From Dermanyssus gallinae (lineage: Eukaryota > Arthropoda > Arachnida > Mesostigmata > Dermanyssidae), in assembly GCA_003439945.1 (NCBI GenBank), contig QVRM01005432.1, positions 1-64,000 of the forward strand: a stretch of 64,000 nt of DNA. The letters are read 5' to 3'. Below the pieces are notes generated by a model. That model worked only from the letters and a program-made list of their open reading frames with translations, searched no databases and had not been told where the DNA came from. Both the position numbers and the translations under genes were made by a program. Every line of letters begins with the position of its first letter. Position 1 is the stretch's first letter. This document shows positions 1 to 11,425 of the stretch, piece after piece.

Positions 1-599
1 AAAACAAATAATAAGCAATAGTTAGCCGAATTAAGTGTAGCTCGAGTGCATGCTGTTACTAGAACGCTTTGAAGTTCCCCTGGGATTCGGGCAGTCTCGT
101 GTTGGTGATGGCCTTGATAATTTATTTATCAAGGTTTTGACTTTTCATTAGTGATTTCCTAGCGAGTTCCGTCTTCGTGCGATACCGTGCCCGCCAGCTT
201 GAATTCTAGTGGTATTTAAGGCTTCATTTTTCAGTGCAGACTTGCCAACCTGTTATTGTGTCAGCTAGTGTGTCATTGCAAAGCGTTAGGTCAATAGCGA
301 GTCTGTTCTCTCAGGTTTTTTCCTCTTTTATTCGTTTTTATTGATTCCATTGTATGGTTTGCTACGTTTAAGTCCCCCGTGACTAAGGTGGCCAGTTTAG
401 TAAGAAACTTTTTAACTCTTTATGTGAGCAGCTCACGTAGCACGAGGATAGTCTCCAATCGTTGGCTGCGTCCACCTATACATAGCCTCTTCATTTTCCG
501 TTTTTGGTTATTAGTAGGACACTGGTGTTAATAATCGTTGTTTTGTGCCATCGATTTGTGTACCATCCTGCGCGTGTACTTGCGTATCTTTATTTGGTT
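1..599. other. Unassigned non-coding DNA
   Basis: No ORF with recognisable motifs, no repeat array and no clear splice-bounded exon was found here. It lies on the 3' side, in minus-strand sense, of a decayed gag-like sequence and may be more of the same element, but nothing in it shows that directly. Confidence 0.3.
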
Positions 600-1450
600 T
601 ACCGATGGCAACTAGGCTTATTTTGTGAGTAGCAACTGCGTCTTGAAATAAAGCGGCTTTTTGCGCACTCTGTTCCGTCAACTTTTCTTATCTTGCTTAG
701 TTTATCTTACTTCGGCGGGCCCTTTTCCTTAGTGCCTTTTCTACTACACAGTCAATTGCTTTCTTTCTTCTGCACAATGAGAGATTTGCTCCTCCGCCTC
801 CGTCCCCTGCTTCTTCCCTTTCCGTCAGGATTCGAAAGTTGTTGCGACATGCCGTAGATCTGGCACGGTAGCCCATATTCCCACATACGTAAGAGCGTTG
901 GCGCCGCAGTTTCGAGCGGCGTGCCCGCACTTGTATTGTTCCTGCATTTCCTGGTTGTGCACCCTATTTTGTAGCAGTTATGGCAGGTAGGGAACTACCA
1001 TTTCTTGGGTCTGTTAAAGTTGCTTTGGTTCTGCAACCGGTTCTGCTTCCCCAGGGTCTTTCGCGTCTTCAGCAGGGTCACTGAACATTGCCAGCTGCCA
1101 TTTAGTTAAATCGTGGCGCAATTGTGCGTATATAGTCGATTCACGAGGACTCAGGCTCTTGCGGATTTCTATTTTAGTAGTTACCGCGCTTATGAAAGAC
1201 TTCACTGTGCGCAAGACAACCGTCATGGTGGAACCAGAGACCACTAGGGCGCCGTCTTTCCCCCAATACATTGGCGCAGAGCGGCAGCGAAGGCGGCGGT
1301 GCTGCCCGATCTTGCCCCGTTATCTTGGGGATGTTGTCTCCGGCATGTGTGGTCCTGACGGAGTCATCCTTCAACCCAATTTTCAGGCTTTCCGACCAGA
1401 GGTTCCTTCCTTCGCCGGATTCTCACTGACAATGCATTTATTTGTCGAAT
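600..1450 (-). pseudogene. Decayed gag-like ORF1 of a retroelement, copy 1
   Basis: The minus strand shows broken reading frames that parallel those at 2050-3190. Shared DNA blocks include the run around 850-905 (TCTGGCACGGT, then CCCACATACGTAA) and the block at 1130-1330 (TGCGTATA, CTCAGGCTCTT, GCGCAAGACAACCG, GAGCGGCAGC). In copy 2 the same stretch encodes a zinc-knuckle segment, so this is most likely the same gag-like ORF1, more decayed. Stops and frameshifts interrupt every frame. The retroelement class is not resolved. The copy sits just upstream of the first micro-exon and looks like part of a tandem duplication that includes that exon. Confidence 0.45.
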
Positions 1451-1693
1451 GCTCGACGCGGTTCTATTACTTAGTTTTTTTAGAGGTGGCTAGGAAGGAG
1501 GTGATGTTTGGGGTAATGTAGACCTCTCAACCTACTCAAAATATGGTGGTCCCCTAACCTAGATGACTGGGATGTTTGTGATATGACTTTAGTGACTATT
1601 ATTTGCTTAAGTGTCAGTCTGGATTCAGCATATGCTATATGGCGCCGCAGTATAGCAAACTAATCAAGCTAATCTTTTATTTGTGCTTTCTAG

Positions 1694-1765
1694 GCGTTGA
1701 TAAAGGAAAGCCAGTTCCCAAAACGGGTAAAGTGGACGATGCCTTGGGCAAACCTACGGCAAAAG
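1694..1765 (+). CDS. Micro-exon 1 of the K/G/S-rich gene (72 nt)
   Basis: The acceptor is TTTGTGCTTTCTAG and the donor is AAAAG followed by GTTCGT. Read with phase-1 borders it codes 23 whole codons starting VDKGKPVPKTGK and ending DALGKPTAK. The other frames contain stops or lose the pattern. The length is a multiple of three, so skipping it keeps the frame. It is nearly identical in length and protein to exon 2 at 4533-4604, which supports both. The product is a Lys/Gly/Pro-rich segment with no known domain. No upstream exon or signal peptide was identified, so the true N-terminus is missing. Confidence 0.72.
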
Positions 1766-2049
1766 GTTCGTTGCACTCTAACCTACGACGAAATATGCAC
1801 ATTGCTCTACTGTAGTTGGTTAACGGACAAATTCCTTTGCATCTAGGTACTATCTTCTCTAGCATGTGCGTTAGCCTGCTCCATTGGAGTTTATTGAACG
1901 ACATTGAAATCTATAACCTCTATATTATCGGTTTTTACGGGTTTGTACCTCTGTGTTTTGAAATCGAGCGGCTTCTCGCGCATCCTGTTCCGGCCATCTT
2001 AACAATTGCAGGCAAGTTTGTATTCCTGGCGAGTCTTCTTCCTTAGTGC

Positions 2050-3190
2050 CTCTTTTGTCTCCCCAATGAGCTGCTTTTTTTCTACGCGTTAGGAGATTTT
2101 TTGCTTGGTCTCCGTCTCCTGAGCGGCCGAGTCAGTTGTCATTTTTATTGAAATGAGCTGACTGTTTGATCGCACATATTGCTCCTCTTGTTTTAGTTAG
2201 GATTCAGAGGTAGTCGGAATACACGTCAGAACATCGATCTGGCACGGTGGCCCACATACGTAACACTTGGTAATTTTGGGCTTGAAATCTCTGGCGGCGT
2301 GCTCAGCGCCCCTGCATATGTAGCATATCTTTCGACTTTCTTGTTCGTGCATTCTGTGGTTGTATGCCCTATTCCGTGTTCGGTATGGCAGGTTAGAAGG
2401 GTGATTCATTCCTTAAATCTGCTTTAGCTACCTAACATGGCAGTGTTTCTGGTCGGGAGCTTCCGCGCCTTTGACAAGATTGCCAGGAACTACCAGGTGC
2501 CCTACTTGTTAAGTCGCGGCGCCTATGTGCGTATATGAATCGATTCATGAAGACCCAGGCTCTTAGGGATCACTGTTCTATTGTACTTCGCGTTTAGTGA
2601 ACTTTGCGCAAGACAACCGCTATAGTAAGGTTGGAAATCACTCGGGGGTCGATTCCTCCCCCGGTACTTTCGCTTAGAGCGGCAGCAAAACAGCAGTCCG
2701 CTCTTTCCAGCGCTATTTTGAAAATAACGAACCCGGCACGATTGGTCCTTACAGGGCCAAATCACAAACCCGTTGTCATGCTCTCGGACTAAAAGGCGAA
2801 TTTTCTCGAGGATTTCGCTAGCCGAGGTTCCTTTAGTCGCCTGCATTCTCACTCTGCGCGTACCCCATTTGGGCTGTAAATTTTATTTTTGACGTCTTCC
2901 GAATAGCCTACCTGTCTTCAACAGGCCTAGGTGGCTCTTCAAAGCGCTGTTCCAGTCTACTTCAGGTATATGCGGAGAGCCACTGGTTTTAGAATGGCTC
3001 TATTGTGATCCCTCTTAAGAGGCTTGCAGACTATCTGCAGAAACCCCTGTGGGGAAATATCTGCTTCCGTTATCCCGACCACCAGAGCCCGCGTTCTTCT
3101 AGGGAACGTCGCGTTGTTTTCCCCTAATTTCATGGCGGTATGAACTAGCTCAGGTTGTTCGTTGTTTGTTAGCACATCCACTCTTCTCAC
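2050..3190 (-). pseudogene. Decayed gag-like ORF1 of a retroelement, copy 2
   Basis: Minus-strand frames include a zinc-knuckle-like segment (CYICRGAEHAARD followed by CYVCG) near 2290-2330. Upstream of it is a segment with RPPSDFQPYYSGCLAQS near 2640, and at 2957-3190 there is a 77-codon open stretch. The last CCHC cysteine position is not conserved (Asp-Phe), and frames shift between segments, so it is a relic. It is paralogous to 600-1450. Proteins of this kind bind the RNA of retrotransposons. It could come from a LINE ORF1 or an LTR gag, and the sequence does not decide. Confidence 0.5.
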
Positions 3191-3319
3191 CTAAAGAGAT
3201 CGCACCAATTTAGCAAACAGAAACTGAGTGGCAAGGTTTTTTTAGAACAACCCGGTACTTTTCTGGTTTGTTTGTAACTGGCTTTGCCCGTACGTATCGC
3301 GGCACCGGCCGATTTTTCA

Positions 3320-3320
<1 letters not shown>

Positions 3321-3369
<49 letters not shown>
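3321..3369. repeat. (CT)n(AT)n compound microsatellite
   Basis: Ten CT units run straight into about fifteen AT units. The foldback element that follows begins at the last TA of this tract. Confidence 0.95.
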
Positions 3370-3372
<3 letters not shown>

Positions 3373-4469
3373 GGTCATTCATATTGTTGTGCACGCATTT
3401 CGAGGTTTGATAGAACTCGGCAAGAAAATAAGTTTTCCCTATGGAGGGAAGACGTGGAAGCGTCTTGTTTAGGAGAGAGAGTGGAGTTTATAAAAGAAGT
3501 TTTTCTGCCTTTTTTTTCCTACATAGTTGTGCGAAATCTGTTTGCGTCAACGCATGAAGGAACCGATTATACCGGCGTGTTCGAAGGAAAATTCTGCACA
3601 ACGGAAGACACTTCACTAGCTGCGTAGCAAAAGCTAATACCCAGATTAAGGAAAGTCATGAAAAGTCATATTTTACGTTAATTTCATGAAAATCGTAAAT
3701 TTTCCATTGCGACCAAAATGTACGTCCGAAAGAATCTCACGCAATAGCAAATTTAATGCCCATCATTTTGTATCAAGGTGATGTGCTGCGTTACGTAGTT
3801 GTCAAGTCACTAAGCTTTTTCGACAGTCATAGTTGTTATGTTTTACGTGCAAGTTTTCACGTTCAGAACCCTAAAAATTTGCCAAGACGTTTCCGCCCTC
3901 TCCTTCCACTAGGAAAATTTATTCTCTTGTTGAGTTCTACCAAACCTAAAATATGTACCTAACTTTCTCATACGCCTATGAAAATATGCATGCCTTCGCT
4001 TTCGATATGGCTATCGAAAAAGCTTAGTGACTTGACAACTACGTAACGCAGCACCATCACCTTGATACGAAAATGATGGGCATTAAATTTGCTATTGGGT
4101 GAAAGTGGTCTTTCGGACGTACATTTTTGGTCGCAATGGAAACATTTTACGATTTTTCATGAAAAAACGTTAACGTAAAAATATCGATTTTTCATGATTT
4201 TCCTTAATCTGGGTATTAGCTTTTTGCTACGCAAGCTAGTGAAGTGTCTTCCGTTGTGCAGAATTTTCCTTCGAACACGCCGGTGTAATCGGTTCCTTCA
4301 TGCGTTCGCACAACTATGTAGGAAAAAAAGGCAGAAAAACTGCTTTTATAAACTTCACTCTCTCTCCTAAACAAGACGTTTCCACGTCTTCCCTCCATAG
4401 AAAAAACTTATTTTCTTGCCGAGTTCTATCCAACCTCGAAATGCGTGCACAACAATCTGAATGACCCTG
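3370..4469. mobile_element. Foldback (palindromic) DNA element, family 1, Tc1/mariner-like ends
   Basis: The element is 1100 bp. Its left arm (from 3370, CAGGGTCATTCATATTGTTG) and right arm (ending 4469, CTGAATGACCCTG) are long inverted repeats. They pair over roughly 440-450 bp each and enclose an unpaired core at about 3826-4015. It is flanked by TA on both sides (3368-3369 and 4470-4471). TA target and CAGGGT termini are known features of Tc1/mariner-derived non-autonomous elements. No transposase is encoded; open frames inside are shadows of the palindrome. It lies in the intron between the duplicated exons 1 and 2. Confidence 0.85.
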
Positions 4470-4532
4470 TATATAGATACGGCTAGCAGTAATTACGTTA
4501 CTCAAACTAAATCATCATATTTTTATTTCTAG

Positions 4533-4604
4533 GCGTTGATAAAGGAAAGACGGTTCCCAAGACAGCCAAGGGGGACGATGCCCTAGGCAAGCCTACGCAA
4601 AAAA
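4533..4604 (+). CDS. Micro-exon 2, duplicate of exon 1 (72 nt)
   Basis: The acceptor is TTTTATTTCTAG and the donor is CAAAAAA followed by GTACGT. Phase-1 borders give VDKGKTVPKTAK ... DALGKPTQK, 23 codons, the same length as exon 1 with six differences. The sequence just past the donor (GTACGTTGCA) matches that after exon 1 (GTTCGTTGCA), so the duplication includes intron DNA. Substitutions keep the frame and the Lys/Gly/Pro character, which suggests selection on the protein. Function unknown. Confidence 0.74.
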
Positions 4605-4939
4605 GTACGTTGCAGTCCCAGCTACAGAGATATAAGTACATACATTTGCTAGGTCTTTACTGTTTTAATACATGTATTCTGAGCAAAATGTTTGTTTGTA
4701 TTAACGTCCATGCGCAAAAGCTTCTATCTTTACAAATACCTTTCAAGCCCGCATTTATGTTCAGTGCAGTCTAGACTAAAAGCGAGTAGTTGTGTTCGTG
4801 ACGTGCAGCTAGCGAAATTGTTTTCGAGCATGGATAAGCATTACATGTGCCGGTAGTGTCGTATTTTCATGAGAATTGCTCACTATTAGCGTGCTCTACA
4901 TTATTCAGGGATGAATAACGCATGTTGTGCCATTTCCAG

Positions 4940-4996
4940 AGAGTGGTAAACGTTCGAAAAAGGGCGTCAAGCGGGGTTCGAAAATATCACCAAAGA
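4940..4996 (+). CDS. Micro-exon 3 (57 nt)
   Basis: The acceptor is TGCCATTTCCAG and the donor is AAAGA followed by GTACGT. Phase-1 borders give SGKRSKKGVKRGSKISPK, a strongly basic stretch of 18 codons. It resembles the KGS/KRS-rich composition of the large exon at 22913-24105, the main reason for placing both in one gene. Symmetric length and phase as in neighbouring exons. Confidence 0.7.
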
Positions 4997-5479
4997 GTAC
5001 GTCGCGATCTGATTCAACCTTTAATAGCATCACGATATATCCAATGAAACGTTTTACTTGGAGGAAATGTATATTGTGTAAATGTCATTTAGGATAACTT
5101 GCGTATGTGTTTGGTATCTTGGTATAAATACTGTCGTGGACTATGTGGGACGGTCGCTGAAGTGTTCAAATTGTAAATAATGACGATTGTATTGTAATTA
5201 TGTACCATCTTGAAATGAAAAGTTATTGCAAAATAAAAAAAATATGTATATGCATATATACTATACTGTGACGCTTTGACAACCACATTTTAGGCGCTCC
5301 TAATAGACTAAGATAAACGTGTGGAACGACTTTGCTTATCGTTTTCGCATTTTTGTTACTAACTAGCGAGGCCGAGGCTTAAACCAACGCGATATGCGGT
5401 CCGTTGATTAGTTTCCATGGTAGCGCCCCGTATATATTATTATAAACCAATTTGCAGAAAATAGTTAAAAAAATATTCC

Positions 5480-5483
<4 letters not shown>

Positions 5484-5526
<43 letters not shown>
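5484..5526. repeat. (TA)n microsatellite
   Basis: A perfect run of about 21 TA units, inside an intron. Confidence 0.95.
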
Positions 5527-5527
<1 letters not shown>

Positions 5528-5693
5528 CATAATTCCACAATTCGTGCTTATTTTCTTTACAGCCCGATCATATTTTTTAAAAATGTATACCCATTGCCTT
5601 AAGTACAGTAAGAATCTAAAGTTGAATCGCCTAGCTCATTGAATAAAGCAGAATTCTGTAATACGTATCGTGCATCTGTACATGCATTTTCAG

Positions 5694-5720
5694 AGCTGAA
5701 GTCAAAGGGCAAAGCTAAAG
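5694..5720 (+). CDS. Micro-exon 4 (27 nt)
   Basis: The acceptor is CATGCATTTTCAG and the donor is AAAG followed by GTATGT. Phase-1 borders give LKSKGKAK, eight codons. It is too short for ORF-based detection. Support comes from the good splice signals, the matching phase on both sides and the Lys/Gly composition shared with other exons. Confidence 0.6.
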
Positions 5721-7478
5721 GTATGTTATATTTATAATCTTATTGTGCAACTGTTAATGCTAAATCGTAGTATCTGCTATTTTGTGCAAATGGTAGCAGT
5801 GCCTGAATGCCAAATAATCAAGATTTGAGGTTCATTCTAAGAACATTTTTATTTAGCTTACAAAGTTTCAAAGCATTCTCCTTTCAATTCTGTCTAAAGC
5901 GAGCAAGCAAGACAAAACTAAGGAAGCCTAAACCTTAAATATAGTCTGAGTGCGATCGAATATCCCATACAGGTCTAGCTACGTGCGACAAATCGCTACA
6001 GTGCAGGCATGTTATGCCGGAATGCATCCATCCTCACAGTTCAGGGCGCTTTCCCCAGATGGCTTGCTTTGAACTATCGAGCTGCCGTCGTCAGGTGTTA
6101 ATCATTTCCTTATTCTGTAGAAACCTATTGTGCACCATGTTTCTCTAGCGTGTAGACGCACAGCATCTTCGTCGTCTTAGTGTGGAAGGCGTGACGTATT
6201 GGGCCGCCCGGTGTTTCTCTTTAAAATGCTGACTTTGGGCAAGCAGGAAATTAATTTCGCGTCGCTAACTGCCGACAGTACCGCAAAACCTACTGCGTCT
6301 TTTCTTGGACATCGGAAATGACATTGTTGAGCTGTGCGCTCGTCTATATGGATTGACCCCATCTAGGTCTAAGTGTGCTAACATTTTCACTAAAGCTACG
6401 ACGAATCAGCGGTAGAGCTGCGAAGGTTAGAAGTTTTCAATATCAGTTCGGATTTGTCATCAGTCGAGAACCACTTTCGTTTTTAAATACTGCTTGTTAT
6501 ACCGCTACAGTCGTCGACATTCCTGGCACCTATTCAGATGCGAACTTAAACTTTTGTTTGGCAATGGTCTGTTGCGCTTTCTATCGCGATGGCGGCGTGA
6601 TGAAGAGAGGATGCGTGAAATCGTACGGCGGTGGCGATATAAATACCCCAAAGTTCAGCTATTTAAAACGTCTACAAACTTGCCAGGAGAGCCACCAGTC
6701 GAGTTTATCCTCGAGACAGCCTCTATATACATACATGTATATATATAATTTGAATAACTGATCGCTTGTGTTTACAGCGTACAAATTCAGTGCGAATGAA
6801 GGCGCTGTTCATTGTCAGAGTTTATCTAACAATGGAATGGGTTGCAAGCTTAGTTTATAAATATTTATATATATATATAATGTATTCTAATTTGCTGACG
6901 CTGTTGGTGTAGTCTATCGGGCTTGCCTTTGTGATGCAGCAAAAGCTTTCGCCCAGATCAATTCGTAGTAAAGAAGCATTCATCATAATTCGTCCTGCCG
7001 TTCCGTTTTGGGCGCTAACACCTAACTGATTATCATGAAATATTGCCAGTTATTCGATTCTGTATGCATGCATGCAGGACACCTGGAATAGATAATGGTG
7101 ATAAACGTCGGTGCGACTTAGGTTCGGGTTTTACTTCAACTATCCGTATTACTGCTACTTTTACTATCCTGGCGTGCAAAAGCATATGCTATGTAGTATT
7201 TATTATTGTTGGTAGTCGCAATACAGCCTATGTTCTAAACAAATAATATAAATCACTTAATCAAATGTGGTGGAAGCATACGTCGCTGTCACCCCTGCTC
7301 GCAGGCGTAACGGCGTGTGTAGAAAGCGAACTTTGCTGCCAGGTGTTGCTGTGTTGTTTTGCCATTCGGCATTTAAAAACTTACCGTGAAGTGGCGTGAC
7401 TGACAGTTCACTTGCAGTTCTCCAGTTAGTTGGCGTAGTCGACGATACCGTGTAACGATATAGTCATGCTCATTTCAG
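5721..7478. other. Intron; no clear element
   Basis: Contains short AT-rich tracts (around 6725-6750 and 6865-6880). A weakly RT-like frame at about 6375-6500 (+) has a QFGF-type patch, which is too little to call. A good acceptor (TGTTTACAG, ending 6778) has no convincing donor after it. Confidence 0.4.
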
Positions 7479-7520
7479 CGGCAGACGGGAAAAAGAAGTC
7501 ACCCACTGACAAGGGCAAAA
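7479..7520 (+). CDS. Micro-exon 5 (42 nt)
   Basis: The acceptor is GCTCATTTCAG and the donor is AAAA followed by GTAAGT, a near-ideal donor. Phase-1 borders give ADGKKKSPTDKGK, 13 codons, Lys-rich and close in style to exons 1-4 and the large exon. Frame-neutral if skipped. Confidence 0.7.
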
Positions 7521-8633
7521 GTAAGTACGGCAGTCACGCATACGCTATCTATCGTCAGTCAATCAGGTTTTGCTATCGTGCCTAATAAGTTAGCAATCTG
7601 TCACCTTTCGTTCTAAATATACATACGTACGAGTACATGGGCACATCAACATTGTGCAAGCAATAAAGCAACACAATTGAGTATAATAACCACAATACCG
7701 GTTAAAACCTTATCATATTATTAACCCAATATTATTATTGCGTTATTCCTATATAATAATTTGACACCCTAAGCAATCAATATTTGTCTATTTTACAAAA
7801 GACACGGAAGTGGAGAACACGTGGCCAATCGAGGGCACTGTAGGTCACCACTGTTGTGTAGCATACGAGGCTAACGCTTCTTTTGCTGCGTGGCCACTGC
7901 GCATGGCACATCTCTTTGTGCTATGTCGGGAAAGTTTGTTGAAATGAGAACACTACGTACGCGAATCCAAAACAATATTACTTCGAGTAAAGGAAAGCGG
8001 TCAGTAAGTGAATCACAAGCGTATGCATCCAGGAGTAGTACCAGCTGTGTAATATAACAGCATTTTGAGGCCGTGCCTAATCTATTGCATCCACTCGAGT
8101 TTTTCTTGGCCAAATCTATTCTAGAATATTGATCACATGACACACACGCATATATGCGATTGTATATTTTTTTTTCTACCTTGACTAAAGCGTTTCAATC
8201 TTAAAATCTCGCGATTTTAAAGCCGACAGATGCCGTGCAGACGTCGGTTGCGGCGGAGACGTCGCTTGTGTGAACAAATCATACTTGCCGACCAGTGCTT
8301 TAACTACCACAGACGACGAACACGCTTATTTTTTTAGTGAACTAAGATCAAGCTATCACATAGCACATTGTCTGCTTTTGCCTTTTAATTGTGATTCTGG
8401 AATGGGGGGGGGGGAGCGGGCATGCTTGCTTTAGTAGCTTAGTCGCAGAAGCACGCATGACTAGACAGGCCAATGCGTTATTTATTTATGCAACCGGTGT
8501 GTACTAGCTGATTTTATCTCGGTAGCATTCCGAGCTATAGAATAAAAATAGCGCGCGTGATCCGTTGCAACAACTTTGACAAGCAACGACACTAAAGTCT
8601 GTTCTATTGCTCGCTGTTTTGTATGATTTTTAG

Positions 8634-8669
8634 CGCCAACGGAGACAGAGACGGGCCCAACGAGATCTT
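8634..8669 (+). CDS. Micro-exon 6 (36 nt)
   Basis: The acceptor is TGTATGATTTTTAG and the donor is TCTT followed by GTAAGT. Phase-1 borders give PTETETGPTRS, 11 codons. This exon is Thr/Glu-rich rather than Lys-rich. The strong donor and conserved phase support it. Confidence 0.6.
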
Positions 8670-9066
8670 GTAAGTCCTAGATAGGCGGAGAACCGCTAGA
8701 ACGTCACATATCGAGATTGCGTAAACGACATATTTTCCTCTCACTTACTCATCAAGTGATACTCGAAGTGAAATACTTTATTTTTCTTGTATGTCTTAAA
8801 TATATACATATAACATCTTTGCTGTATGTATAGATGGTGCATGCCACTGGCTACTCGATGTTGCTCTTGCTTGTCGGTGTTTTTGTTAGATCATATTATT
8901 ACATATATGTATAGTTGTTTGGAGCAGTTTTCTTAATGATTTTTGCATGCGATTTATTTTGTCACTACTTATTTATCTATCTTTCTCTTAACCTTTCTTA
9001 CTTTCTTCTTATCTTCCTATCCTACTTTGACGTTTCGTGTAATGATCTTCATTGTTTCGTTTACAG

Positions 9067-9150
9067 CACTGCTGAACAGTGACAAGACATTCGATTCCGT
9101 GACGTCTATCGACGGGACACGTGGAGACAACACACGCCACTTCGATGCCG
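9067..9150 (+). CDS. Micro-exon 7 (84 nt)
   Basis: The acceptor is TTCGTTTACAG and the donor is GCCG followed by GTAGGA. Phase-1 borders give 27 codons including LLNSDKTFDSVTSIDGTRGD. It is less biased in composition than its neighbours, with acidic and polar residues. No known domain. Confidence 0.6.
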
Positions 9151-9861
9151 GTAGGAGCCGGTTGAGCTCTTTACTACATGCGATGATAATGATGTCTTTT
9201 CGTTGCCCCTCTTTGTCTTTACTACCATAAGGTTTTCCGTCAGTAGTTTGCCTCGTCGCGTAGACTAAACCCTATAGCGGTAGTCAATTGGTGTTTGTGG
9301 GCCCACAAAACATACTGTTGTCTGTTTTAGCGGTCGCGCAGCATAACTACGCTTATCAGCGTTTGCAGCGATGTCAGATTGCATGGTAACAAATTGAGAG
9401 AGGGTGAAATTCGTTAAACCGCAGCTCTTCGCAACCTACCGATTGATTACTTACCTGTACGTAAGCGCAAAAGTGTACGTCCTCAGATTAAGCGGTAGGA
9501 TTGTCATGTGCCTGCGGGGATCAAATGCAATGAGCCTGAGGATCGAAATCCGTCGGCGTGACGTATAGTTAACATCATGGCCAAAGAGCTTACAATTTAC
9601 AGACGTGGTCTCAAAGTCTCCGCAGGTGACGTGCTTTGCTGTCTAAGCATGCATAGAGCATCCGCATCACGGGTTTTGCTAAACATGAAACGTGTGTATA
9701 GAATCTGTCTGACTTTCTTAAATGCCGTCGTAAAAACGCAAACTATACATATGTTCCAGTTCAGTACTAGTTAGCTTCTAGTTTAAGCCTACGTGTGCTA
9801 TTCAGGCATTAGTAGGTTTTCGGATTTTTAATTCCTAACATTATTTTCTGGTCATTTGCAG

Positions 9862-9885
9862 TGCTCGTGGCTGGCCTACCGCGCG
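9862..9885 (+). CDS. Micro-exon 8 (24 nt)
   Basis: The acceptor is GGTCATTTGCAG and the donor is CGCG followed by GTATGT. Phase-1 borders give LVAGLPR, seven codons. This is the shortest exon found. Both splice sites are good and the phase agrees, but an exon this small could arise by chance. Confidence 0.5.
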
Positions 9886-9908
9886 GTATGTATAAACACA
9901 ATATCAGG

Positions 9909-9911
<3 letters not shown>

Positions 9912-9943
<32 letters not shown>
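9912..9943. repeat. (TA)n microsatellite
   Basis: About 16 TA units, 26 bases after the donor of micro-exon 8. Confidence 0.95.
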
Positions 9944-9946
<3 letters not shown>

Positions 9947-11139
9947 CACACGTATTGTACTATGCTATATATAGCAAAAAATCTTACCCTTGAGTATTTC
10001 GAAGAACTTGTTGGCGTAGTCATGTGCGCCTCTATTGTCAAAATGATTCATTTTGCAGCCGGGGCGGGTTATTGTGACAAATGGTTAGAGCATGGTCGCG
10101 ACGGGATAACCGCTTCGAGAGAGCCGAGGCGTCCGACCTCTTGGGCAACGTGCAGTAAGCACGTAAGTCTGTTTGTGAACTGCACTGCAGTGACTCTTGT
10201 GCCAGTCGTCGAAGGCAGCTCTGCGTAGTTATAATGGCGAATTCCTGGCGCACGAACGCCCCGGTATTTCTCGACCCAAGATCTTCTGACCTCGAAGCGT
10301 ACTCGAAAGCGGATTTGGGTACAAAGATACGCAAATCAAGGTACCGTGATGGGAACTTTGGTAGTTGGCGGCCGGCGATAAGGCCACGGCTGGGCACGCG
10401 CAGAATCGTCAGCAATGGAAGGTGTTTCCGAGCGACAATATTACAGTCATCGCCTTCTTGAAAATCCATCGGACGTTGCAGATTATGAAAGTAAAGGCTG
10501 ATTGGTTTATTTTGTCCTGGCAAACGCACGTATATTGATCACGCCGTTTGCACAAAATAGACCTTTTTTGCTACTTAGAATTACTACCATCACATCGCTC
10601 TTTCAGTCGGTAGTGCCACTGTCTATGCTTCAATCACTGAAGCCGCCGCATGCCAATGTGGGCAATTGTAAATTAAAGACTGCCCAACCCGTACTGACAG
10701 CATCAGCTGCCTCGATGTCCTCGTACATGAAGTAGCAGGTGAAATAGTACAAGGCTTAAATTACCTGAGGTGAGCGTACCAAATGTCACTTCGACATACA
10801 TTCGCTTGCGGGACAATCCGGCTCGTGGCTAAGTGGATTGCTCTTTCACCCCGGTTTTTTCTCGCCATCGAGAAGGCTTGCCGATACGGAACTCTCGCGT
10901 CCTTTGGAATGCCAGATGCGATCTCGCGTCCTTTGGAATCCCAGATGCGATCAACTACAAGCATTTGGCAGCCTCGTCGGATGCATTGGCAGGCCATCTT
11001 TGTTGTAAATTCACACGGATGCTTAGAGCAGGTATATCCCGAGTATACCTCCCGAGTATCTATACCTCAATACTGGTACAATGCAAGACTCACGTTTTTT
11101 TAAAAAAAAAAGTAGTTTTGAAGGAAATAAACTTTATAT
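9944..11139. other. Intron; unassigned, with a small tandem duplication
   Basis: A roughly 30-bp unit (TCTCGCGTCCTTTGGAATSC, then CAGATGCGA) is repeated in tandem at about 10891-10951. A 163-codon minus-strand frame at 10038-10529 has no recognisable motif and is not called a gene. Confidence 0.4.
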
Positions 11140-11425
11140 TGAGAGACTGCGTTGGAACGCACTTTTAGAAAGATCTTCGCCAAGATTATCATGAAGAGAG
11201 TGTCTCCAGCTGTGGCGAAGGCCCTTGCACCGAAGGAATTCCCCGAATACTTCAGTCCGAGGCTGAGCGTGTTGGCAAAAACCAGACGTTTCTTATATGC
11301 GATCTCCATTAACTGTGCAAAAGCCTTCGAAAGAGCCCTACGCCAGATACTGGTTGAGTCGTTTCAACAAGCCGTAGCAGTTGGTTCTTTTTTTAGTGTA
11401 CTCTCCAGCTTCTTTGCTGAGAACT
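11140..11425 (+). pseudogene. Reverse transcriptase fragment of a non-LTR retrotransposon
   Basis: The open frame reads KIFAKIIMKRVSPAV and later LYAISINCAKAFERAL. This resembles the start of the RT palm (RIF-K-I-RL) and motif A (xDxxKAFD), with the catalytic Asp of motif A replaced by Asn. A similar fragment lies at 55780-55970. Only about 90 codons remain and nothing of the element's ends is visible. Inactive relic; clade not determined. Confidence 0.45.

Noticed and set aside
3187..3472. Frames with Tyr-Ile repeats
   Set aside because: Direct translation of (TA)n; the same artefact recurs at about ten other microsatellites.
4216..4505. Minus-strand open frames mirroring those at 3268-3627
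   Set aside because: They are the two arms of the foldback element read in opposite directions, not a duplicated gene.
10038..10529. 163-codon minus-strand frame
   Set aside because: No recognisable domain or supporting signals; an overlapping plus frame is open too.
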